Assembly: GCF_022747945.1 (NCBI RefSeq)
Contig: NZ_JALDST010000001.1
Coordinates: 4,402,001-4,466,000 of the forward strand
Length of the DNA stretch: 64,000 nt
Direction of reading: 5' to 3'
DNA from: Micromonospora sp. R77
GTDB lineage: Bacteria > Actinomycetota > Actinomycetes > Mycobacteriales > Micromonosporaceae
The position numbers and the translations under genes are program-made. Numbering within the stretch: the stretch's first letter is position 1; every line of letters begins with the position of its first letter. Positions 8,534 to 18,906 of this stretch are shown here, piece after piece. Under the pieces are notes generated by a model, which was given only the letters and a program-made list of their open reading frames with translations, did no database searches and had not been told where the DNA came from.

Positions 8534-9869
8534 GTGGCAGAACAATATCAGGTCGAGGGCGCGACGTCCGCCGCCATTTCGGCCAGCGTGGAGAGCGGCA
8601 TCCGCACCGGCGCGCTCGCCCCGGGGGCGACCCTGCCCGCCGTCCGCGCCCTCGCCGCCGAGCTGGCCGTCAGCCCGGCCACCGTCGCGAAGGCGTACCA
8701 GGAACTGCGGCAACGCGGCCTGGTGGTGACCGCCGGCCGGCACGGCACCCGGGTCCGGCCCCGCCCGCCGGTCGCCGGCCGCCGCGCCGGGCTGCTGCCG
8801 CCGCCGCTCCCCGGCGCCCGCGACCTCTCCGCCGGGCAGCCCGACCACCGGCTGCTGCCGCCGCTCGGCCCGCACCTGGCCGCGCTCGCCGCCGAGATCG
8901 GCCCACCCACCGGGTACGCGACCACCGCCGTCGTCCCCGCGCTCGCCGCCGCCGCCCGGGAACGGCTCGCCGCCGACGGCGTGCCGGCCACCGACCTCAC
9001 CGTCACCGGCGGCGCGCTCGACGGCATCGAGCGCCTGCTCGCCGCCCACCTGCGGCCCGGTGACGCGGTGGCCGTCGAGGACCCCGGCTGGGCCAACCTG
9101 TTCGACCTGGTCGCCGCCCTCGGGCTGCGCGCGATCGGCGTACCCGTCGACGACGACGGTCCCACCGGGCCGGGCGTCCGGGCCGCCCTCGCCGCCGGGG
9201 CACGGGCGCTGATCGTCACCAGCCGGGCCCAGAACCCCACCGGGGCGGCACTCTCCGCCGACCGCGCCGCCGACCTGCGTACGCTGCTGGCCGGCCGGCG
9301 CGACCTGCTGCTCATCGAGGACGACCACGCCGCCGAACTGGCCCGCGTACCCCTGCAGCCGCTGGCCGGGGCGACCCCGACCTGGGCCTTCGTCCGGTCG
9401 GTGAGCAAGCCCTACGGTCCGGACCTGCGGCTCGCGGTCCTCGCCGGCGACGAGGCGACCGTGGCCCGGGTGGCCGGCCGGGCCCGGGTCGGCGCCGGCT
9501 GGGTCTCCACCGTGCTGCAACGCCTCGTGCTGGCGCTCTGGCGCGACCCGGCCACCGCCGACCTGGTCGACCGGGCCGGGGAGAGCTACGAGCGACGGCG
9601 GAACGGGCTGGCGACCGCCCTGCGCGAACGCGGCGTGACCGCGCACGGGCGGACCGGGATCAACGTCTGGGTGCCGGTGCCCGACGAGACGGTCGCGGTC
9701 ACCGCGCTGCGCGACGCCGGCTGGTCGGTCGCCCCGGCGCGTCGCACCGGATCGCCGGCCCACCGGGCGTCCGGATCACGGTCAGCCCCCTCGACGAGGC
9801 CGACCTCGCCCGCTCGCCGGCGCGGTGGCCGGCGCGGTCCGCCCCACCGCCCACCGCTTCACCGCCTGA
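8534..9869 (+). CDS. MocR-type GntR regulator / PLP-dependent aminotransferase fold (two apparent frameshifts near the 3' end)
   Basis: N-terminal GntR winged helix (about residues 5-75: LPAVRALAAELAVSPATVAKAYQELRQRGLV) fused to a fold-type I aminotransferase domain with the PLP lysine in SVSKPYGPDLRLAVLAG. This is the MocR architecture, often linked to vitamin B6 or amino-acid metabolism. After residue ~400 the frame fails. Adding one G near 9737 restores ASHRIAGPPGVRITVSPLDEADLAR; adding one C near 9813 restores LAGAVAGAVRPTAHRFTA and a TGA at 9867-9869. As written, the frame instead reads through into udgX, producing a spurious 711-residue fusion. Corrected length is about 445 aa, normal for the family. 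Confidence 0.8.
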
Positions 9870-9964
9870 CCCCCGGCCCGCCGCCCTCGCCCGACGCCGG
9901 TGAGCGCGGCGCGTCGGGCGGGTCGGGCCGCGTGGGCGTCGCCGCGCGGGGTAGAACGGTCGGC

Positions 9965-10669
9965 ATGGCCGAGCAGAGCGAGGGCGCCCCCGGCGCCCAG
10001 GAGTTCATCCCGCCGCAGGCGGACACCATCGACCAGTTGCGGGCCGCGGCGGCCGGCTGCCAGGGCTGCGAGCTCTATCGGGACGCCTCGCAGACCGTCT
10101 TCGGCCGGGGCGACGAGAGCGCCCGGGTGGTCCTCGTCGGCGAGCAGCCCGGCGACATGGAGGACCAGAAGGGACTGCCCTTCGTCGGCCCCGCCGGCCG
10201 GCTGCTCCGCAAGGCGGTGGACGACGCCGGCCTCGACCCCGGTCACATCTATCTGACCAACGCGGTGAAGCACTTCCGCTTCGAGCTGCGCGGCAAGCGG
10301 CGCATCCACCAGACCCCCGACCGGGTGCACATCACCGCGTGCCGCCCCTGGCTGGTCGCCGAGTTCGCCCGGCTGCACCCCGAGATCGTGGTGGTGCTCG
10401 GCGCCACCGCCGCCAAGGCGCTGCTCGGCCCGACCTTCCGGGTGACGAAGCAGCGCGGCGAGCTGCTGCCCTGGCCCGCCGCCGCGCAGCACCCGGAGGA
10501 CTTCGTCCGGGTGCCGGTGGACAACACCGGCAAGGTCGCCGACGCCCCGGCGGCCCGGCTGCTGGCCACCATCCACCCGTCGGCGGTGCTCCGCGCCGAC
10601 AACCAGGACGTCGCGTACGAGGGACTGGTCAAGGACCTCACCGTCGCCGCCCGCGCTCTCGCCTCCTGA
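9965..10669 (+). CDS. udgX: UdgX-type uracil-DNA binding/glycosylase protein
   Basis: 234 aa, uracil-DNA glycosylase superfamily. It has CQGCELY near residue 35 (iron-sulfur Cys pair), motif A GEQPGD, and FVGPAGRLL. The loop KRRIH at residues 111-115 is the UdgX hallmark. In the M. smegmatis enzyme the His of this loop bonds covalently to the uracil-excised sugar, giving an unusually tight complex. The HPSAVLR motif lies near the C-terminus. The protein recognises uracil in DNA. ATG at 9965. In the written sequence it shares a frame with the upstream MocR gene only because of indels there. Transcribed towards the acyl-CoA dehydrogenase. Confidence 0.9.
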   Translation: MAEQSEGAPGAQEFIPPQADTIDQLRAAAAGCQGCELYRDASQTVFGRGDESARVVLVGEQPGDMEDQKGLPFVGPAGRLLRKAVDDAGLDPGHIYLTNAVKHFRFELRGKRRIHQTPDRVHITACRPWLVAEFARLHPEIVVVLGATAAKALLGPTFRVTKQRGELLPWPAAAQHPEDFVRVPVDNTGKVADAPAARLLATIHPSAVLRADNQDVAYEGLVKDLTVAARALAS

Positions 10670-10722
10670 CCCGTCCCGCTCGGCTCTGGGCAGGGCGGGT
10701 GAGCGGTGCCACACTGGCCGGC

Positions 10723-11865
10723 ATGGAGCAGCATCTCTACGAGCCCGTCCACGAAGAGTTCCGCGACCTGTGCCGGGAGTTCCTGGCCCGGGAGGCCGTC
10801 CCGCACCACGAGCGCTGGGAGGCCGACGGGATCGTCGACCGCGAGGTGTGGCGCAAGGCGGGCGCGGCGGGACTGCTCGGCATGGACGTCGACGGCGAGT
10901 ACGGCGGCGGCGGGCAGCCGGACTTCCGGTTCAACGCGGTGCTGGACGAGGAGATCGTCGCGTCCGGCTGCTCCGGCCTCGGCTTCGGCCTGCACAACGA
11001 CGTGGTCGCCCCGTACCTCACCGAGTTGACCACGGACGACCAGCGCAAGCGCTGGCTGCCGGGCTTCTGCTCCGGCGACCTGGTGACCGCGATCGCGATG
11101 AGCGAGCCGGGCGCGGGCAGCGACCTGGCCGGCATCCGCACGAGCGCGGTCCGCGACGGCGACTCGTTCGTGCTCAACGGGCAGAAGACGTTCATCACCA
11201 ACGGGGAGATGGCCGACCTGGTGGTGGTGGTCGTACGGACCGCGCCGGACCAGGGGGCGCACGGGGTGAGCCTGGTCGCGGTGGAGACCGGCACCCCCGG
11301 CTTCACCCGGGGGCGGCGGCTGGCCAAGGTGGGCCTGAAGGCCAACGACACCGCGGAGCTCTTCTTCGACGACTGCCGGGTGCCGGCGGAGAACCTGATC
11401 GGCACCGAGAACCACGGCTTCTACCACCTGATGGGCAACCTGCCCCGGGAGCGGCTGAGCATCGCGGTGGCCGCCGTGGCGGCGTGCGAGAAGCTGCTCG
11501 CGCTCACCCTCGACCACGCCCGGTCGCGGGAGGCGTTCGGCCGGCCGATCGGGGCGTTCCAGCACAACCGGTTCCTCCTGGCGGAGCTGGACACCGAGGT
11601 CACCATCGCCCGGACCTTCGTCAACCACTGCGTGGCGGAGTTCAACGCCGGCCGGTTGTCGGTGACCGACGCGGCGAAGGCGAAGTGGTGGACCACCGAG
11701 CTGCAGAACAAGGTGGCCGACCGCTGCCTGCAGCTGCACGGCGGCTACGGCTTCATGCTGGAGTACCCGGTGGCGAAGGCCTGGCTGGACGGGCGGGTGC
11801 AGACCATCTACGGCGGCACCACCGAGATCATGAAGGAGATCATCGGCCGGGGCCTCGGCCTGTAG
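10723..11865 (+). CDS. Acyl-CoA dehydrogenase
   Basis: 380 aa, the standard length of a soluble FAD-dependent acyl-CoA dehydrogenase. The N-terminal helical domain has REFLAREAVPHHERWE. The central signature is AIAMSEPGAGSDLAGIRTSA, followed by LNGQKTFITNG. The C-terminal domain has SREAFGRPIGAFQHNRFLLAEL and YGFMLEYPVAKAWLDGRVQTIYGGTTEIMKEIIGR. It introduces a double bond into acyl-CoA thioesters and passes electrons to ETF; the chain or branched substrate is not predictable. The catalytic Glu is probably the residue in IYGGTTE, as in short/medium-chain members. Downstream MFS gene is close but not overlapping. Confidence 0.93.
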   Translation: MEQHLYEPVHEEFRDLCREFLAREAVPHHERWEADGIVDREVWRKAGAAGLLGMDVDGEYGGGGQPDFRFNAVLDEEIVASGCSGLGFGLHNDVVAPYLTELTTDDQRKRWLPGFCSGDLVTAIAMSEPGAGSDLAGIRTSAVRDGDSFVLNGQKTFITNGEMADLVVVVVRTAPDQGAHGVSLVAVETGTPGFTRGRRLAKVGLKANDTAELFFDDCRVPAENLIGTENHGFYHLMGNLPRERLSIAVAAVAACEKLLALTLDHARSREAFGRPIGAFQHNRFLLAELDTEVTIARTFVNHCVAEFNAGRLSVTDAAKAKWWTTELQNKVADRCLQLHGGYGFMLEYPVAKAWLDGRVQTIYGGTTEIMKEIIGRGLGL

Positions 11866-11931
11866 CGAAACCGGGTGCCGGCGGTCCGGTCGGGTGCGGG
11901 AGGATGGGTCACCCCTTACCGAGGAGCTCCG

Positions 11932-13230
11932 ATGGCCACCGACCTCACCGCGCCGGCCCCGCCCCGGCCCGACGTCGCCCCGATCCAGCGCCGGACGGTG
12001 CGGCTGCTCTTCGCGACGCAGACCATCGGCGGCATCGGGGTGACCATCGGCATCTCGGTGGGCGCGCTGCTCGCCGCCCGGATCGCGGGCACCGCCGTGG
12101 CGGGGCTGGCGCAGAGCGCGGGAGTGGTCGGCGGGGCGCTGCTCGCGGTGCCGGTCACCCGGCTCATGATCGCCCGGGGGCGGCGGCCCGGTCTGGTGCT
12201 GGCGTACCTGGTCGGCGCGGTCGGTGGGGTGCTGGTGGTGCTCGCGGCGGCCCACCGGTCGGTGCCGCTGCTCTTCCTCGGCATGCTGCTCTTCGGCGGC
12301 GGCACGGCGGCCAACCTGCAGGCCCGCTACACCGCCGTGGACCTGGCCGAGCCGGCCCGGCGCGGGCGGCAGCTCTCGCTGATCGTCTGGGCCACCACGA
12401 TCGGCGCGGTGGCCGCGCCGAACTTCGCCGCGCTCGCCGACCGGACCACCCGGGGTTGGGGGCTGCCCACCCTGGCCGGCCCGTTCGCCTTCAGCGCGGT
12501 CGCGTTCAGCACGGCCGCGGTCGTACTCTTCGCCCTGCTGCGGCCCGACCCGCTGCTCACCGCCCGCCGGCTGGCGGCGGCCGGGCCGGTCGCCGCGCCG
12601 GCCGGGACTGCCCGGCGCGCCGCCGGGATGCGCGCGGCCTGGCAGGTGGTACGCGCCCGGCCGGCGGCCTGCCTCGGCATCGCCGCGGTGGCGATGGGCC
12701 ACCTGGTGATGGTGGCGGTGATGTCGATGACCCCGGTACGCCTCGGCGAGTCGCACTCCGACGCGGACGTGCTGCGGGTGGTCGGCCTGGTGCTGAGCCT
12801 GCACATCGCCGGCATGTACGCGCTCTCCCCGGTGGTCGGGTGGCTCACCGACCGGCTGGGCCGGCGCGCGGTGATCCTGGGCGGCCTGGCGCTGCTGCTG
12901 GCCGCCTGCGCGGTCGCCGGTACCGCGGGGCACCACACGCCGCTGCTCTCGGTCGGCCTGGTCCTGCTGGGGCTGGGCTGGTCGGGGACCATGGTGGCCG
13001 GCTCGACGCTGCTGTCCGAGTCGGTCCCCACCGCCGAGCGGCCCGGCGTGCAGGGCCTCTCCGACCTGGTCATGGGTCTGGCCGGTGCCGGTGCGGGCGC
13101 GTTGGCCGGGGTGGTGATGCAGCTCGCCGGCTATCCGACGCTGACTCTGCTCGCGGCGATCGCCACCGTGCCCCTGGTGGCGCTAGCGTTGCGTCCGGTG
13201 CCCGGACGGGGGCCCGACGAGGAGGACTGA
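11932..13230 (+). CDS. Major facilitator superfamily transporter
   Basis: 432 aa with about twelve hydrophobic helices. The loop after helix 2 reads RLMIARGRRPGLVLAYLVG and the symmetrical one in the second half GWLTDRLGRRAVILGGLALL, both MFS signatures. A GAGGAG ribosome-binding site lies seven bases before the ATG at 11932. The substrate is unknown; drug or metabolite/proton antiport is typical for this layout. The next gene (DUF3046) begins four bases after its stop. Confidence 0.88.
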   Translation: MATDLTAPAPPRPDVAPIQRRTVRLLFATQTIGGIGVTIGISVGALLAARIAGTAVAGLAQSAGVVGGALLAVPVTRLMIARGRRPGLVLAYLVGAVGGVLVVLAAAHRSVPLLFLGMLLFGGGTAANLQARYTAVDLAEPARRGRQLSLIVWATTIGAVAAPNFAALADRTTRGWGLPTLAGPFAFSAVAFSTAAVVLFALLRPDPLLTARRLAAAGPVAAPAGTARRAAGMRAAWQVVRARPAACLGIAAVAMGHLVMVAVMSMTPVRLGESHSDADVLRVVGLVLSLHIAGMYALSPVVGWLTDRLGRRAVILGGLALLLAACAVAGTAGHHTPLLSVGLVLLGLGWSGTMVAGSTLLSESVPTAERPGVQGLSDLVMGLAGAGAGALAGVVMQLAGYPTLTLLAAIATVPLVALALRPVPGRGPDEED

Positions 13231-13234
13231 TCAC

Positions 13235-13435
13235 GTGCGGCTGACCGACTTCTGGGCACGGCTGGAGGAGGCGTTCGGGCCGGGGTACGCGGCCAGCATC
13301 GCCAGCGACCAGGTGCTGTCCCAGCTCGGCGGGCGGACCGTCGAGCAGGCGCTGCGGGCGGGTGAGCAGACCCACGTCGTCTGGCGTGCGGTCTGCGCCG
13401 CCTACCCCGACCGGGTCCCGGCCCGGCTGCGCTGA
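13235..13435 (+). CDS. DUF3046 family protein
   Basis: 66-aa protein ([39 protein letters not shown]) of the actinobacterial family DUF3046, which is regularly found immediately upstream of recA (Rv2738c in M. tuberculosis). The function is unknown. GTG start, four bases after the MFS stop. No membrane segment or signal. Conserved position suggests a link with recA expression or DNA repair, but that is inference. Confidence 0.88.
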   Translation: MRLTDFWARLEEAFGPGYAASIASDQVLSQLGGRTVEQALRAGEQTHVVWRAVCAAYPDRVPARLR

Positions 13436-13472
13436 GCAGCCCTTTCGCTGCTTCCGCGTGTCGGTTGCCGAG

Positions 13473-13488
13473 TCGTACACCTGTTCGG
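13473..13488 (+). promoter_or_regulatory. SOS (LexA) box upstream of recA
   Basis: TCGTACACCTGTTCGG matches ten of twelve fixed positions of the actinobacterial LexA operator TCGAAC-N4-GTTCGA. It lies 132 bases before the recA ATG, between TTGCCG (13465-13470) and TATTGT (13490-13495), which could be -35/-10 elements with a rather long spacer of 19. LexA itself is encoded in this window, so damage-induced derepression of recA is expected. Confidence 0.75.
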
Positions 13489-13620
13489 CTATTGTCCACA
13501 GCGGGGTGCTCGTCCACAGCTCACGGCCCGTCGGCTGGTTTTCTGTCGGACCCAGCGCCTAGCGTGTCCCGCGTGACGCGAAGCTCAGGAAAGACGCCGG
13601 CGAAGGCAGGGGTGGCAAAC

Positions 13621-14667
13621 ATGGCCGCAGGGCCCGACCGGGAGAAGGCACTCGACCTTGCTCTCGCTCAGATCGACAAGCAGTTCGGCAAGGGTTCGGT
13701 GATGCGGCTGGGGGAGCGTCCGGTCGTCCAGACCTCCGTCATCCCCACCGGCTCCATCGCCCTCGACGTGGCGCTCGGCGTGGGCGGTCTGCCCCGGGGC
13801 CGGGTCGTCGAGGTCTACGGTCCCGAGTCCAGCGGTAAGACCACGGTCGCCCTCCACGCGGTGGCCAACGCCCAGCGGGCCGGCGGCATCGCCGCCTTCG
13901 TCGACGCCGAGCACGCGCTCGACCCGGAGTACGCCAAGGCTCTCGGCGTCGACACCGACGCCCTGCTGGTCTCCCAGCCGGACACCGGCGAGCAGGCGCT
14001 GGAGATCGTCGACATGCTGGTCCGCTCCGGCGCGCTCGACATCATCGTGATCGACTCGGTCGCCGCGCTGGTGCCGCGCGCCGAGATCGAGGGCGAGATG
14101 GGCGACAGCCACGTGGGTCTCCAGGCCCGGCTGATGAGCCAGGCGCTGCGGAAGATCACCGGTGTGCTCAACAACACCGGCACCACGGCGATCTTCATCA
14201 ACCAGCTCCGCGAGAAGATCGGCGTGATGTTCGGCAGCCCGGAGACCACCACCGGTGGTCGGGCCCTGAAGTTCTACGCCTCGGTCCGGCTCGACGTGCG
14301 TCGCATCGAGAGCCTCAAGGACGGCACCGACGTGGTCGGTAACCGCACCCGGGTCAAGGTCGTGAAGAACAAGGTCGCCGCGCCGTTCAAGCAGGCCGAG
14401 TTCGACATCATGTACGGCAAGGGCATCTCCCGCGAGGGCTCGCTGATCGACGTCGGTGTGGAGCAGGCGATCATCCGCAAGTCCGGTGCCTGGTACACGT
14501 ACGACGGCGACCAGCTCGGCCAGGGCAAGGAGAAGGCCCGGGAGTTCCTCAAGGAGAATCCGGACGTGGCCGCCGAGATCGAGAAGAAGATCCTGGAGAA
14601 GCTCGGCGTCGGCACCGGCGCGGGCGACGCCGCCGGTGGCCCGGAGCTGCCGCCGGTCGACTTCTGA
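13621..14667 (+). CDS. recA: Recombinase RecA
   Basis: 348 aa, intein-free. Walker [10 protein letters not shown], Walker [11 protein letters not shown], the MAW-like VEVYGPE, and the L1/L2 DNA-binding loops ([24 protein letters not shown] and [22 protein letters not shown]) are all present. It catalyses strand exchange in homologous recombination and, on ssDNA, stimulates LexA self-cleavage. The ATG at 13621 gives the conserved [31 protein letters not shown] start; an in-frame upstream extension is rejected as non-conserved. recX follows 16 bases after the stop. Confidence 0.99.
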   Translation: MAAGPDREKALDLALAQIDKQFGKGSVMRLGERPVVQTSVIPTGSIALDVALGVGGLPRGRVVEVYGPESSGKTTVALHAVANAQRAGGIAAFVDAEHALDPEYAKALGVDTDALLVSQPDTGEQALEIVDMLVRSGALDIIVIDSVAALVPRAEIEGEMGDSHVGLQARLMSQALRKITGVLNNTGTTAIFINQLREKIGVMFGSPETTTGGRALKFYASVRLDVRRIESLKDGTDVVGNRTRVKVVKNKVAAPFKQAEFDIMYGKGISREGSLIDVGVEQAIIRKSGAWYTYDGDQLGQGKEKAREFLKENPDVAAEIEKKILEKLGVGTGAGDAAGGPELPPVDF

Positions 14668-14683
14668 CCGGTCCGGCTGATCA

Positions 14684-15370
14684 GTGGCAGGACGACGCGC
14701 CCGCACGGGGCGGGGCTGGGACGCCAGTCCGCCCCGGGCGGGTGACGACAACACCACCCCCCGCCCCCGTCGTGGGCGCCGGGGGCGGTCCGACGAGCCC
14801 GACGCGCAGGCGCCACCGGCACCGCCCCGGGACGAGGGCGAGCTGGCCCGGGAGATCTGCCTGCGGCAGCTCGCGGTCCGGCCGCGTACCCGGGCCGAAC
14901 TGGCCGGCGCGCTCGCCAAGCGGGGCATCTCCGACGAGGTCTCGGCCGAGGTGCTCGACCGCTACGACGAGGTCGGCATCATCGACGACGCCGCCTTCGC
15001 CCGCGCCTGGGTCGCCAGCCGGCACTCCGGCCGTGGGCTGGCCCGGCGGGCGCTCGCCAACGAGCTGCGCCAGCGCGGCGTGGACGGCGAGGTGGCCAGC
15101 GAGGCCCTCGACGAGTTGGACGAGGAGACCGAGGCGGAGACCGCCCGCGCCCTGGTGGAGCGGAAGCTGCGCTCGGCCCGGGGTGAACCCGACGCGGTGT
15201 TCCGCCGGCTGGTCGCCATGCTCGCCCGCAAGGGCTACCCGCCGGGCGTGGCGATCCGTGCGGTGAAGGACGTCCTGGCCGCGCAGAGCGCCGAGGCGGC
15301 CGAGTTCGCCGAGCAGATCGACGCCGACGCCCTCGCCGACGCCGAAACCGACCCCCACCCCCGCCCCTGA
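14684..15370 (+). CDS. recX: RecA regulator RecX
   Basis: 228 aa. A basic, low-complexity N-terminus of ~55 residues precedes the three-helix RecX repeats: LAREICLRQLAVRPRTRAELAGALAKRGI, RYDEVGIIDDAAFARAWVASR, GLARRALANELRQRGV and a last repeat ending AMLARKGYPPGVAIRAVKDVL. RecX binds RecA filaments and limits their activity. The GTG at 14684 starts 16 bases after recA, so it is probably made from the SOS-induced recA transcript. The C-terminal tail is acidic. Confidence 0.93.
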   Translation: MAGRRARTGRGWDASPPRAGDDNTTPRPRRGRRGRSDEPDAQAPPAPPRDEGELAREICLRQLAVRPRTRAELAGALAKRGISDEVSAEVLDRYDEVGIIDDAAFARAWVASRHSGRGLARRALANELRQRGVDGEVASEALDELDEETEAETARALVERKLRSARGEPDAVFRRLVAMLARKGYPPGVAIRAVKDVLAAQSAEAAEFAEQIDADALADAETDPHPRP

Positions 15371-15431
15371 CCCACCCCCTCCCGCGCCGCCCGCCCGCCT
15401 GCGGCGCTCCGCGCCGCCCCGCTCCCACAGT

Positions 15432-15492
15432 GATCGTCTGCAGGGGAGTGCATCGACACGCCGGTGAGAAGTGCGGTGGTGTGCAGAGGATC
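15432..15492 (-). repeat. 61-nt intergenic inverted repeat, GATCnTCTG family (copy 1)
   Basis: Ends GATCGTCTGCA and TGCAGAGGATC form the outer stem, with a few mismatches inside. Its reverse complement aligns without gaps, at exactly 61 bases, to the element at 43045-43105, sharing GCACTT, CGGCGTGTCG and TGCAGACGATC. It sits ~60 bases after the recX stop. No coding capacity. Possible terminator or mobile palindrome. Confidence 0.8.
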
Positions 15493-15684
15493 ATGGCGGC
15501 GGTTCGGGCCGGCCCGCTCGAACGGGAGCGGGGGAGACGAGGGGCACGCCGGAGGGGACTGACCAGGTCGGGGAGTCGATCCGGTGACGGAGGTGCGGCC
15601 CCTTTGTCTACTGGTGTCCGGCATGCCATCACCTACGGGTGACGACTCAACTTCTCTCCGTCCGGGTGGTTTGATCATGAGTCC

Positions 15685-15714
15685 TTGACCGAACCGCCTC
15701 CGGCGACCTAGCCT
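15685..15714 (+). promoter_or_regulatory. Sigma-70-type promoter ahead of the rny transcript
   Basis: TTGACC (15685-15690) and TAGCCT (15709-15714) are separated by 18 bases in a locally less GC-rich stretch. A start near 15722 would leave about 275 untranslated bases before the small ORF at 15997 and about 455 before rny. No other good promoter is visible in the 0.8-kb gap between recX and rny. Confidence 0.5.
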
Positions 15715-15996
15715 CGCCATACAGGCTCACATTGCCCGACCAACGCAGGCTAAGCGCACAACATAGATCGCGTAACAGAACAGCATCACTTTGGCCAGCT
15801 GCACCGGCCCTTGACGGCAGCTCCGGACCGGCCGGTCCGGGGTCGGCCGACAACTGCACCCGGTCGTCGACGATGCCCGCAACGGCACCGTCGGTGAAAA
15901 GCTGTCCACGGCCACCGCTCCGGTCGGGCGACCAGAGCCGCAGGTGCCTGCCGCTCGGCGGTGCTCCTGCGGCGTCGACGTTCAGGGGAGGCGGCC
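15715..15996 (+). other. Long non-coding leader between promoter and the rny region
   Basis: I see no convincing gene here on either strand. The stretch has lower GC around 15720-15800 and one strong short stem (CCGGACCGGCCGGTCCGG near 15827-15844). It could be an ordinary long 5' leader, a small RNA or a regulatory leader for RNase Y; nothing matches a riboswitch I recognise. Confidence 0.35.
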
Positions 15997-16178
15997 ATGG
16001 CGGGGCGGCACAGGTTCACCGGCGGTCTTCCACCCGCGGCCGGCCGGTCGTCGCCGCCCCGGTCCGCTGGCATGACCAGCCCCGTCGTCGGCAGCGCGAG
16101 CAGCCTCGCTGCGGCTGGCGCGAGCAGGCTCGCCCACCGCCTCGGGCTGCCGGTGCGTACCGCTGTCGGAGCGGCGGC

Positions 16179-16182
<4 letters not shown>
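15997..16182 (+). CDS. Possible small ORF translationally coupled to rny
   Basis: 61 aa, starting at an ATG preceded by a good ribosome-binding site (GGGGAGG, five bases away). The sequence is Arg/Ala/Ser-rich (MAGRHRFTGGLPP...RTAVGAAA) with no recognised domain. Its TGA overlaps the rny ATG as ATGA, the normal coupling arrangement. It may be a real leader peptide or short protein that sets rny translation, or simply a chance frame in GC-rich DNA. The ribosome-binding site and overlap argue for translation. Confidence 0.45.
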
Positions 16183-17945
<1,763 letters not shown>

Positions 17946-17966
17946 GCCCCACCCCCGCCACTACGC

Positions 17967-18007
17967 CGACATGGCGGTATCCCGGTGACCGGGGTACCGC
18001 CATGTCG
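17967..18007. terminator. Bidirectional stem-loop between rny and gluD
   Basis: CGACATGGCGGTA (17967-17979) pairs perfectly with TACCGCCATGTCG (17995-18007), and an inner CCCGG/CCGGG extends the stem to about 19 pairs with a three-base loop. It lies between two converging genes, so it can terminate both. There is no U-run, as is usual in high-GC actinobacteria. Confidence 0.8.
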
Positions 18008-18021
18008 CGTAACGGGGTGGG

Positions 18022-18906
18022 TCAGCCCTGCGGCTCGGCGACGGTGGACCCGCCGGCCGGGGTCGAGTCCGGGGCGGTCTGCCGGGGGATCCGGAACGCC
18101 CGCCGGCGGGTACGCCCGTCGAGCCAGTTCGCCAGGGCGGTGAGCAGCGAGTTCAGCAGGATGTAGATCAGCGCCACCACGATCGCGGCGGCCACCACGT
18201 TGCCGTAGTTCGCGGAGAGGTCGTTGACGCCGCGGGCGAGCAACTCGGGGAAGGCCACGATGTAGCCGAGCGCGGTGTCCTTGAGCAGTACGACGAGCTG
18301 GCTGACGATCACCGGGAGCATCGCCCGGGCGGCCTGCGGCACCAGGATCAGCCGCATCACCTGGCTCTTGCGCATGCCCACCGCGTAGGCGGCCTCGGAC
18401 TGGCCGCGCGGGATCGACCGGATGCCGGCGCGGAACGCCTCGGCCAGCACCGACCCGTTGTAGAGGGTCAGGCCGGCGACCACGGCGGTGAACGCGGTCA
18501 CCGGTCCCTGGATGAGGAACGGCACGCCGTAGAAGATGAAGAAGATCATCAGCAGGAGCGGCACGGCCCGGAAGAACTCCACCACCACGCCGGCCGGTAC
18601 CCGGATCCACCAGTGGTCGGAGAGCCGTCCGACGGCGAAGACGATGCCGAAGGCGAGCGACAGCACCATGCCGGTGCCCGCAGCCAACAGGGTCTGCCAG
18701 AGGGCGGGCAGGATGAACTCGGTCCAGGTGGTGACGCGGGTGAAGGGCTCCCAGAGCCGGCCCTCCCACTGGCCGGCCTGGTCGAACTTGGTGTAGACCC
18801 ACCACAGCAGCGCGACCAGGCCGAGGCCGAAGAGGACGCTGAGCACCGCGTTGCGGACGCGGGCGCGCGGCCCCGGGTGGTCGTAGAGGACGTTGCTGGT
18901 GCTCAT
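18022..18906 (-). CDS. gluD: Glutamate-type ABC transporter permease (second)
   Basis: 294 aa HisM-type permease. After an N-terminal helix (VLSVLFGLGLVALLWWVY), the transport domain has the family block VVEFFRAVPLLLMIFFIFYGVPF and the EAA-like loop LAEAFRAGIRSIPRGQSEAAYAVGMRKSQVMRLILVPQA. It forms the membrane channel with GluC for import of glutamate or a related polar amino acid. The ATG overlaps the gluC stop (ATGA). Fourth gene of the A-B-C-D order known from Corynebacterium gluABCD. Confidence 0.88.
   Translation of the reverse strand: MSTSNVLYDHPGPRARVRNAVLSVLFGLGLVALLWWVYTKFDQAGQWEGRLWEPFTRVTTWTEFILPALWQTLLAAGTGMVLSLAFGIVFAVGRLSDHWWIRVPAGVVVEFFRAVPLLLMIFFIFYGVPFLIQGPVTAFTAVVAGLTLYNGSVLAEAFRAGIRSIPRGQSEAAYAVGMRKSQVMRLILVPQAARAMLPVIVSQLVVLLKDTALGYIVAFPELLARGVNDLSANYGNVVAAAIVVALIYILLNSLLTALANWLDGRTRRRAFRIPRQTAPDSTPAGGSTVAEPQG

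Noticed and set aside
8534..10669. A single 711-residue MocR-UdgX fusion protein
   Set aside because: The middle part is unlike any domain, and two single-base corrections give a normal MocR end with its own stop. udgX also has its own ATG and conserved length.
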